A DNA stretch of 7,424 nt, from positions 1 through 7,424 of the forward strand of contig DAIEHU010000131.1 of assembly GCA_027353395.1 (NCBI GenBank). The letters run 5' to 3'. Shown piece after piece: positions 1 to 5,946 of the stretch. The notes under the pieces are model-generated. The model was not told where the DNA came from. It searched no databases and saw only the letters and a program-made list of their open reading frames with translations. The position numbers and the translations under genes are program-made. The number at the start of each line of letters is the position of its first letter. Positions within the stretch are counted from its first letter, which is position 1. The DNA is from Desulfobacteraceae bacterium. GTDB lineage: Bacteria; Desulfobacterota; Desulfobacteria; Desulfobacterales; Desulfosalsimonadaceae.

Positions 1-548
1 CCTTTCGCGTCGTAATTCAGCTCGTAAATGTTTTACAGGGCGAATGCGTCGATATCGATAACGCATAAATTCAGGCCAGACATGTCGATAAGATTGATAT
101 AATCATTGACCATGTCTTTTTTGGCGGCAACCAGCAGAACATTCATCTGGTTCGGGTTGTTTTCGGCTTCTCCCAGGATTTGAAAATCCAGGTTCACATC
201 ATTAATGTCAAACGGGATGTACTGTTCCGCCTCAAAATTAATGGACTCGTAGAGTTGTTCCGCCGGCATGGTCTGCAAGGTGATATTTTTAACAATGACC
301 GAATACCCGCCAATGGATACCGCCACATTTTTCAGTTTAAAATTATAAGTCTGGAAAAGCTGGCGGATGGCGGCGGCGACACCCTGCGGATCTTTGATAA
401 CCCCTTCGTCAATAGCGCCGGGTTCAATATCAATCACCCCGAATTTTTTCAGAGCCCATCCTTTTTTGGTTTCCGCGACCTCGGCGGCCTTAATATTGCG
501 GGATCCGATATCCAGTCCGACAACCTGATTTTTGGGTCCAAATAGCAT
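1..548 (-). pseudogene. pilM: PilM, type IV pilus inner-membrane actin-like ATPase; N-terminal half, interrupted by in-frame TAA
   Basis: PilM is a cytoplasmic FtsA/actin-like ATPase that binds the PilN tail and helps build the type IV pilus assembly platform. From the ATG at 546-548, residues 11-20 (GLDIGSRNIK) form the actin-type phosphate-1 loop. Residues 106-124 carry the family signature EAEQYIPFDIN...DFQI, and 137-150 read VLLVAAKKDMVNDY. The frame stops after DIDAFAL (residue 171) at TAA 33-35, whereas PilM is usually about 350 residues. The same frame then continues to the window edge as NIYELNYDAKG, which is what PilM normally has after a Gln or Glu at this point. A single C-to-T change of CAA would explain the stop. 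An upstream TTG (561-563) is in frame, but the ATG gives the usual MLFG start and has a weak CTTGGA at 559-564. The rest of the pil operon (pilN, O, P, Q) would lie beyond the left edge. The family call is firm; whether the gene is broken or the base is an error is open. Confidence 0.85.
33..35 (-). other. In-frame TAA inside conserved pilM sequence
   Basis: The minus-strand codon TAA interrupts pilM between DIDAFAL and NIYELNYDAK. Protein similarity is the same on both sides and no frame change is needed, so this is a point nonsense change rather than a frameshift or the natural end of the gene. Recoding of TAA is unlikely because the HD-GYP gene and the acetyl-CoA hydrolase gene here both end at TAA. 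Confidence 0.7.
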
Positions 549-552
549 AATT

Positions 553-795
553 TTAACATCCAAGATTAATAGGAATCAATTGATGACCGATGGACAACCT
601 TTCAGACGGCAAAACACACTCTGCGGCCGAAAGATCCGCGCATGAAGGATAACTTTGGGTATAACCTATTGAAATGATGTCCGCTAACAAAAAGACAAGG
701 AAACTATGAAAAAAGATGGCGATGCATCCAGAGTGAAACATCATATCGGAAAGAGTGGCTTTTTGATTCAAGGCAATTACCTTATTCAGCCGCAT
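553..795 (-). CDS. Possible small membrane-anchored protein of 80 residues, unrecognised
   Basis: I do not recognise this product. The ATG at 793-795 has an AAAGG ribosome-binding site at 804-808 with 8-nt spacing. A GTG at 799-801 is also in frame but sits too close to that site. Residues 24-44 are strongly hydrophobic (CIAIFFHSFLVFLLADIISIG) and could be a signal anchor or single membrane helix, followed by a short polar tail with three cysteines. The stop (553-555) lies only 4 nt before the pilM ATG, and the weak pilM ribosome-binding site lies within the 3' end of this frame, which would allow translational coupling. The promoter at 895-923 lies about 100 nt upstream. Against it: the frame is short, matches no family I know and may be chance in a pilM leader. 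Confidence 0.3.
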   Translation of the reverse strand: MRLNKVIALNQKATLSDMMFHSGCIAIFFHSFLVFLLADIISIGYTQSYPSCADLSAAECVLPSERLSIGHQLIPINLGC

Positions 796-894
796 GAGCA
801 CAGCCTTTATTGTTAGCTATTAAGGCCAGGAAACAAAGCAAAATCAAGTGGCGGTGACTGGTGAACCAAAGCGTATCGTTCTCAAACGGATTTT

Positions 895-923
895 ATTATT
901 ATGCTAAATTATTGTTATGTCAA
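895..923 (-). promoter_or_regulatory. Sigma70-type promoter reading toward the small ORF and pilM
   Basis: On the minus strand a perfect -35 TTGACA (918-923) is followed by a 17-nt spacer and AATAAT (895-900, 5 of 6 to TATAAT) in an AT-rich stretch. The predicted start near 888 would give about 93 nt of leader before the 80-residue frame and about 340 nt before pilM. It lies between the HD-GYP stop and the pil locus, so pilM probably has its own promoter rather than depending on read-through. Assigned from sequence match only. Confidence 0.55.
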
Positions 924-1009
924 GGAAATTATAGCCAAAAACTTACTATATGGCATATTGTGATAAGTATAATATAAAAAACACTATATGTTGTGCTCCA
1001 GACTTTTCC

Positions 1010-1033
1010 AGCGGCTTTGGCATACCGGCCGCT
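1010..1033 (-). terminator. Weak hairpin just downstream of the HD-GYP gene
   Basis: AGCGGC (1010-1015) and GCCGCT (1028-1033) form a perfect 6-bp GC-rich stem around a 12-nt loop, starting 12 nt past the HD-GYP stop codon. On the minus strand no T-run follows directly; the nearest T-rich stretch is about 30 nt further on. It could attenuate transcription or protect a 3' end, but it is not a classic intrinsic terminator. Confidence 0.3.
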
Positions 1034-1045
1034 TTTATGATCATT

Positions 1046-2632
1046 TTATATTAACATGCGGCGGTACATTGCGTCCACCCGGCCGTTTGATTGAAGAGAC
1101 AAAAACATATCCACGATTTGGGGATCAAACTGAACGCCCTTGCGCGAGCGGAGAATTTTTAGAACCTCGTCTTTGGGCATTTCTTTCCGGTATGCCCGGT
1201 TGGACATCATGGCGTCCCAAGCATCCGCCACTGCAAGGATTCGGGATAGCAGAGGGATTTCCTCCCCCTTCAACCCGTCCGGATATCCCGACCCATCCAT
1301 CCACTCATGATGGTGGCGAACAATTTTCTTCTCCCTCTCCCATAACCCGATCTGACCGATAATATTTTCTCCGATCTGGGGATGCTCTTTTATTTTTTCA
1401 TATTCCGCGGCCGTCAGCCGTCCGGTTTTCAGCAGAATATCATCCCGGATGCCGATCTTTCCGATATCGTGCAGCCGAGCGGCGAAATCCAGCACATCCA
1501 TTTCCTCTTTTGAGGATCCGCATGCCGCTGCAATCATCATGGCCACATCTTTCACGCGATTGGAATGCTCTTTGGTATAAGCGTCCCTGGCTTCCACGGC
1601 TTTAACCAGCGCGGAAAGCGTTGCAAAAAGATTTTCATAAATATTTTCGTACAGAGCGAGGTTTTCAACCAGATAGGCGGCCTGCTTAACCATAAATGAA
1701 AGGTAATACAGGTCTTTTTCATTAAAACACGGGTGGTTTTCTATTTTTAAGGCCGCCAGAACGCCAAAAACCGTGTCCCGGATTTTCAGCGGAACGCCCA
1801 TAAACGAGCGGGCATGGTGCGCCAGTTGATGGGCTGATGTGTCGGCAATCATCAACGGGGTTTCATCCCGATAGATATCCATGATCAGGGCATTTAAAAC
1901 GCTGGTCATGCAATCAGCCCCGTCAGCGGGTTCCCCAGAACCTTCCGCATGGCGGCCGCTGTTACTGGATTCCGCCATTTTCCGTTCCGCGCATGTCAGC
2001 GCGAACGGCGCATGCATTGCGTCATTGACGGCATAAAACACCGCTCTGTCCGCCGGCGTGATCATTGTCGCCATCTCCACCATATGGCGCATGACTTCCG
2101 ATCCGGAATTCAAAGACATCAATTCGGACATGATCCGGTTTAAAACACGCAGATCATCAATTTTATAGAGCAGTTCCTGGTTTAAAGCCTCAATTTTTTT
2201 CTGGCTTTCAAGCTCCTTGTTAAGCAGAATATTTTTAACAAAAAGTTCCCGCTCCCGCAAAACACGCTGAAGGCAAAGGGTCATCTGCTCCAGATTCACA
2301 GGTTTGACCAGAAAATCAACCACCCCGTTTTTGAGTGTCTGGAGTGTGTTGTCCAGGGACGGGTACCCGGTCATAATGACAACCGGCAGGGTATTGTCAT
2401 GCTTTCTCAAGTATTCGGCAAGTTCAAGGCCGTCCATTTCCGGCATGTTGATGTCTGTAAAGCAACAGTCGATGGCCTTATTATCGTCCTCAATGATTCG
2501 AATCGCTTCTTTTCCGTTGGCCGCTGTCAGCACCCGATACCCAAGATTCTGAAAATGCTCGGCGGCGATTTCGAGTATGGTTTCCTCATCATCCACAAAC
2601 AAAATGGTTTTTGGCGATTCTTGTTCAAACAT
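1046..2632 (-). CDS. Response regulator with REC, GAF-like and HD-GYP domains; cyclic-di-GMP phosphodiesterase
   Basis: This cytoplasmic two-component output protein (528 residues) is expected to hydrolyse cyclic-di-GMP, lowering its level to favour motility. Residues 8-122 are a receiver domain with the acidic pair D14/D15, phosphoacceptor D60 in FTDINMPEMDG, T88 and K110. A coiled-coil-like linker (about 125-165) leads to a GAF-like sensor (about 165-330), which contains a polar Ser/Gly/Glu-rich insert at 218-240. Residues 335-520 are the HD-GYP domain with all hallmark motifs: H356, HD at 388-389 followed by IGKIGI, EHP at 416-418, HHE at 441-443, DGSGYP at 446-451 and VADAWDAM at 468-475. 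The catalytic set therefore looks intact. I see no strong ribosome-binding site, but the start MFEQESPKTILFVDDEE is normal for a receiver domain. No partner histidine kinase lies in the window. It sits upstream of the pil locus on the same strand, suggesting but not proving a role in pilus-based movement. Confidence 0.93.
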   Translation of the reverse strand: MFEQESPKTILFVDDEETILEIAAEHFQNLGYRVLTAANGKEAIRIIEDDNKAIDCCFTDINMPEMDGLELAEYLRKHDNTLPVVIMTGYPSLDNTLQTLKNGVVDFLVKPVNLEQMTLCLQRVLRERELFVKNILLNKELESQKKIEALNQELLYKIDDLRVLNRIMSELMSLNSGSEVMRHMVEMATMITPADRAVFYAVNDAMHAPFALTCAERKMAESSNSGRHAEGSGEPADGADCMTSVLNALIMDIYRDETPLMIADTSAHQLAHHARSFMGVPLKIRDTVFGVLAALKIENHPCFNEKDLYYLSFMVKQAAYLVENLALYENIYENLFATLSALVKAVEARDAYTKEHSNRVKDVAMMIAAACGSSKEEMDVLDFAARLHDIGKIGIRDDILLKTGRLTAAEYEKIKEHPQIGENIIGQIGLWEREKKIVRHHHEWMDGSGYPDGLKGEEIPLLSRILAVADAWDAMMSNRAYRKEMPKDEVLKILRSRKGVQFDPQIVDMFLSLQSNGRVDAMYRRMLI

Positions 2633-2911
2633 GACGGTTTTGCAGCATCCAGTATTCTTGAAAGGGGATTTTATATCTATCCATCGCGGGGCAGAATCAG
2701 GGTTTCCGGAAAGATCGGCGTTTCGTCATCACGCCGGTGTTATATCCCCGCCGGATTTACTAAATCCATAATTTATGCGGGTTTGTCAAGTTTTATAACC
2801 TCATTTCCGGGTATGCTCTTGAAAAGCAGCATAAACAGGGCTATTGTGACCAGCACTCCATGACGGAATCGCGTAGCTTTAAAATGAATCCAATAACCCC
2901 AATATAAAAAT

Positions 2912-2917
2912 AAGGAG
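2912..2917 (+). promoter_or_regulatory. Ribosome-binding site fixing the decarboxylase start
   Basis: AAGGAG lies 7 nt before the ATG at 2925. This favours that start over the in-frame ATG two codons later at 2931, to which it is more distant. In the 292-bp gap between the divergent HD-GYP and decarboxylase genes I see no convincing -35/-10 pair and no clear riboswitch fold. Notable there are only a 10-bp palindrome TTTCCGGAAA (2703-2712) and a small inverted repeat CGGCGT/ACGCCG (2716-2736). Confidence 0.75.
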
Positions 2918-2924
2918 ATGCCCC

Positions 2925-4187
2925 ATGCCGATGTCGGAGAATTTTAAAAAAAGACTGTTTCCGATATTACAGGACATCAAAGCGCACTTTGGAACTCCGT
3001 TTCACATCTATGATGAGGCCGGGATTATTGAAACCGGCCATGCACTCAAGGAAGCATTTTCAGCCAGGGCCGGATTTATGGAATATTATGCTGTAAAAGC
3101 GCTGCCCAATCCAGCGATTATGGCGATCATGAAAAATCTGGGATTCGGGTTTGACTGCAGCTCCATCGCGGAACTCATGCTCAGCCGGGGGCTGGGCGTC
3201 ACCGGCGAAGATATCATCTTTACATCCAATAACACCACACCAGCGGATTTTGCAGCCGCTTTTTCAGATGGCGGATGCATCATCAATCTGGATGATATTT
3301 CCCTGATCCCCAAACTTCCCCGCATTCCCGAGCGGATCTGCTTCCGCTATAATCCGGGCGCGCGCCGGACCGGCAACGACATTATCGGAAACCCGGTGGA
3401 AGCCAAATACGGGGTCAGCCACGATCAGATTATTGAGGCATACCGCCGGATGAAACAACTGGGCGCCACCCGTTTCGGTCTGCACACCATGCTGGCGTCC
3501 AATGAGCGCAACCATATCTATATGGTGGAAACCGCGCAAATGCTGCTGGATCTGGCCCGCTGGATATCCGCAGAACTCGGCATCCGGTTTGAATTTATCA
3601 ATATCGGCGGCGGGTTAGGCATCCCCTACCGGCCGGAAGACATACCCCTTGACCTCGCGGCCATGGCCAGGGGAATCAATCACCTCTTTGATGCGTATGC
3701 GGAAAAACATGGATATGCGCCGAAACTGTGCATGGAAAGCGGACGTTATATGACGGGCCCGCATGGGGTTCTGGTCACGGAAGCCATCAATTATAAAGAC
3801 ATCTACCGGAAATATATCGGCGTGGACGCCTGCATGTCGGCCCTGATGCGGCCCGGCATTTACGGGGCGTATCACCATATCGATGTACTGGGAAAATATC
3901 CGCAAAAATTTCCGATGGAGCGGGTGGATGTGGTGGGTTCCCTCTGCGAAAACAATGACAAATTCGCGGTGGATCGTTTTTTGCCGAAAATCGACATGGG
4001 GGATATTCTGGTCATTCATGACACCGGCGCTCACGGCCATGCCATGGGATTTAACTACAACGGCAAACTCCGGCCCCAGGAACTGCTGCTGACAAAAAAC
4101 GGTTCGGTGGAACGGATACGCAGAGAGGAAACCCTGGCGGACTATTTCGCCACGCTGACATTTGAAAAGGATGTAATGACTTTTTAG
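2925..4187 (+). CDS. lysA: Diaminopimelate decarboxylase family protein (fold type III PLP enzyme)
   Basis: Expected to decarboxylate meso-2,6-diaminopimelate to L-lysine, the last step of lysine synthesis, as a PLP-dependent cytoplasmic dimer. The 420-residue length fits the family. K58 in YAVKA is the PLP-linking lysine. GGGLGIPY (228-235) forms the phosphate-binding turn, and ESGRY (271-275) matches the family's EPGR substrate/PLP motif. MRPGIYGAYH (308-317) is typical of LysA, CENND (341-345) supplies the Cys-Glu contributed across the dimer interface, and FNYNG (376-380) carries the active-site Tyr378. Two things differ from textbook LysA. The HIGS motif is replaced by HTMLAS (187-192), putting Met189 where the PLP-stacking His usually sits. 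The CEN-ND-KFA block with DTGAHGHAMGFNYNGKLR also marks a variant clade, which I recall from clostridial LysA-like proteins. It stands alone on the plus strand. Substrate is inferred; another related amino-acid or polyamine substrate is possible. Confidence 0.85.
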   Translation: MPMSENFKKRLFPILQDIKAHFGTPFHIYDEAGIIETGHALKEAFSARAGFMEYYAVKALPNPAIMAIMKNLGFGFDCSSIAELMLSRGLGVTGEDIIFTSNNTTPADFAAAFSDGGCIINLDDISLIPKLPRIPERICFRYNPGARRTGNDIIGNPVEAKYGVSHDQIIEAYRRMKQLGATRFGLHTMLASNERNHIYMVETAQMLLDLARWISAELGIRFEFINIGGGLGIPYRPEDIPLDLAAMARGINHLFDAYAEKHGYAPKLCMESGRYMTGPHGVLVTEAINYKDIYRKYIGVDACMSALMRPGIYGAYHHIDVLGKYPQKFPMERVDVVGSLCENNDKFAVDRFLPKIDMGDILVIHDTGAHGHAMGFNYNGKLRPQELLLTKNGSVERIRREETLADYFATLTFEKDVMTF

Positions 4188-4190
4188 ACG

Positions 4191-4223
4191 TTCAGGGAGG
4201 GACGGTGCGCGCCCCTCCCTGAA
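4191..4223. terminator. Bidirectional hairpin between convergent genes
   Basis: TTCAGGGAGGG (4191-4201) and CCCTCCCTGAA (4213-4223) form a perfect 11-bp stem around an 11-nt GC-rich loop. It fills most of the 40-nt gap between the lysA stop (4185-4187) and the stop of the PEP carboxykinase-like gene (4228-4230). Because it is an inverted repeat, it can act on transcripts from both sides. Neither strand has a proper T-run after the stem, so it may work as a 3'-end stabiliser or Rho-assisted terminator rather than a canonical intrinsic one. Confidence 0.65.
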
Positions 4224-4227
4224 ACTT

Positions 4228-5865
4228 CTACCCGATCGACAAGCCGAAGTCTTCCAAATCCAGATTATCGTCAATGGAAATAATCTGGGACAGCATATCC
4301 CGCATCTCCTGGGGAACGATGTCTTCGTACTGCTTAAAATTCTCCATAAACAAAGAGACCAGGCGGATGGCGCGGAGTTCATATTCCCCGGCATCTTCCG
4401 CCGCTTCTCTGGGATTTAACAGCTTGGCCGGAACCACGTCCCCCGGACAGGTTTTGGGAATCTCAAACTGGAATACCGGATCGGTTTCAAACGGCACTTT
4501 GGCCAGCTCTCCGGAAATCGCGGCCCGTATCAACGCTCTTGAATAATCAATGTTAATCCGCTCACACTTGAAACTGGGGTCTCCGCTCCACCCGGTATTG
4601 ACGAGCCAGCACTGGATATTGTATTTTATGATATTTTCCATCAATCGCTTGGCATAAGCGTATGCGGGCAGCGCAATCATGGTGGCGCCAAAAGCCACGC
4701 TGAACATGACCTGGGGCTCAAACTCACCGGTATCCGTCTGATTGAATTTTGACGTATATGCGGATAAAAATGCATACACCGCCTGCTCCGACGTCAACCG
4801 CGCTATGGGGGGAAGCACGCCGTAAGCGTCACAGGTCAGGAGAAAAATATTTTTTGGATGGCTGAAAATGGTTTCCCGGCTGGTGATGGGAATATGGGTG
4901 AGGGGATAGACACACCGGGTATTTTCCGTCAAACTGTTATTGTTCAGATCCACCCGGCGGGTCGTCATGTCAATGCTGACATTTTCCAGAATGGAACCGA
5001 ATTTCCGGGTGCATTCATAAATAAATGGTTGTTTTTCCTTGTTAATATTCATAACGCAGGCATACCCCCCGCGCTCCAGATTAAACAGTCCCTTATCGCT
5101 CCAGCCGTGAGCGTGATCTCCGATCAGCCGTCTGCCTGGGTCCATGGCCAGAGTGGTTTTACCGGTTTCCTCGCGTCCCATGAAAAGAGCCACGTCTCCA
5201 TCCGGCCCCACATTTGCCGAACAGCGCATGCAGAACACCGATTCCGGCATCTGGTAGGTGGCCAGGGTGAAGACCGCCTGCCGGAGTTCGCCGGCATAAC
5301 TGGAACCTCCGATCAATACCACCTTCCGGCTTAAGTTGACGATCACAAAAGATGCTGAGCGTGTGCCGTCCACTTCTGGAATCGCTGTAAATCCGGGGAT
5401 ATGGATAATGGTAAACGCCGGCATGAAGGACTCCATGGAATCCGCGCCCTCAGCCTGATAAAACATGTTGCGGACAAACAGGCTGTGCCATGCGGTTTCC
5501 GTAATGATGCGGACCGGCATCTGGTATTCGTGGTCGCTGCCCACAAGGCAGTCCTGAACATAGGCTTCCTTATTGTGCATATAAGCGATCATGCGATAAA
5601 ATAACGAGTTGAAATGGTTCTCGGATAAAGCGTTTTTTTCAGGGCTCCAGAAAACCTTTTCCTCGCTGTACGCATCTTTAACGATGAATTTGTCTTCCGG
5701 CGCCACTTCTGTGTAATGGCCTGTGCGGACAACCACGGGGCCCAGATGGGCGATCTGGCCTTCCCGGTTGGTCACGATTTTTTCGTACAGCAGGGAGGTG
5801 GGCAGATTCCGGAATATATGACTTAAATTCTTGCCGAAATATTCAAGGTTCAAGGCTTCAACCAT
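4228..5865 (-). CDS. ATP-type PEP carboxykinase homologue with degenerate catalytic site
   Basis: The length (545 residues) and fold match ATP-dependent PEP carboxykinase, which converts oxaloacetate and ATP to PEP, CO2 and ADP. Clear family blocks are LIGGSSYAGEL (184-194), CSANVGPDGDVALF (215-228), the P-loop G230-T237, RRLIGD (245-250), TENTR (313-317), DAYGVLPP (346-353) and VNTGW (422-426). However, aligned by eye to E. coli PckA from memory, many catalytic residues differ. Arg65 is V54 (GRSP reads EVAP), Mn2+ ligands Lys213, His232 and Asp269 are Q196, R214 and H251, Lys212 is R195, Ser250-Gly251 are E232-E233, and Lys288 is C270. Nucleotide-side K236, T237, D250 and R317 are kept, as is Y190. 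The gene is intact with a good start: AAAGGAG (5871-5877) lies 5 nt from the ATG, and a TATAAT lies at 5882-5887 on the minus strand without a clear -35. It follows the acetyl-CoA hydrolase gene by 69 bp. Family membership is sure; PEP carboxykinase activity is doubtful, so no pckA symbol is given. Confidence 0.88.
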   Translation of the reverse strand: MVEALNLEYFGKNLSHIFRNLPTSLLYEKIVTNREGQIAHLGPVVVRTGHYTEVAPEDKFIVKDAYSEEKVFWSPEKNALSENHFNSLFYRMIAYMHNKEAYVQDCLVGSDHEYQMPVRIITETAWHSLFVRNMFYQAEGADSMESFMPAFTIIHIPGFTAIPEVDGTRSASFVIVNLSRKVVLIGGSSYAGELRQAVFTLATYQMPESVFCMRCSANVGPDGDVALFMGREETGKTTLAMDPGRRLIGDHAHGWSDKGLFNLERGGYACVMNINKEKQPFIYECTRKFGSILENVSIDMTTRRVDLNNNSLTENTRCVYPLTHIPITSRETIFSHPKNIFLLTCDAYGVLPPIARLTSEQAVYAFLSAYTSKFNQTDTGEFEPQVMFSVAFGATMIALPAYAYAKRLMENIIKYNIQCWLVNTGWSGDPSFKCERINIDYSRALIRAAISGELAKVPFETDPVFQFEIPKTCPGDVVPAKLLNPREAAEDAGEYELRAIRLVSLFMENFKQYEDIVPQEMRDMLSQIISIDDNLDLEDFGLSIG

Positions 5866-5922
5866 GATGTCTCCTTTAGTTATTATAAGTCAAAAAAGTT
5901 ATAAATAATGCCTGAGGTTCGA

Positions 5923-5946
5923 AAAAGCATTCTATTATATGCTTTT
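5923..5946 (-). terminator. Weak AT-rich hairpin overlapping the acetyl-CoA hydrolase stop codon
   Basis: On the minus strand AAAAGCAT and ATGCTTTT form a perfect 8-bp stem with an 8-nt loop, and the T-run continues as TTTTT. The stop codon TAA (5935-5937) lies in the loop. Only two G-C pairs support the stem, so at best it would terminate partly, leaving some read-through into the PEP carboxykinase-like gene. Confidence 0.3.

Noticed and set aside
33..35. Recoding of TAA as an amino acid
   Set aside because: Two other genes in the window end at TAA, and no recoding signal is visible.
968..973. TATAAT on the plus strand
   Set aside because: No -35 element at the right spacing, and the only thing downstream on that strand is the antisense of the HD-GYP gene.
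945..990. Direct repeat ACTATATG at 945-952 and 983-990
   Set aside because: Only 8 bp in a very AT-rich stretch, with two copies and no associated gene; likely chance.
988..1362. 124-residue plus-strand open frame near the end of the HD-GYP gene
   Set aside because: It lies almost wholly antisense to the conserved HD-GYP domain, has Pro/Arg-rich composition typical of a shadow frame, and lacks a recognisable domain.
2703..2736. Palindrome TTTCCGGAAA and inverted repeat CGGCGT/ACGCCG in the divergent gap
   Set aside because: Could be operator sites, but both are short, single and without a known regulator match; noted only.
3615..4394. 259-residue minus-strand open frame across lysA and the 3' end of the PEP carboxykinase-like gene
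   Set aside because: It overlaps two well-supported genes, crosses the terminator hairpin and resembles no family; long antisense frames are common in GC-rich coding DNA.
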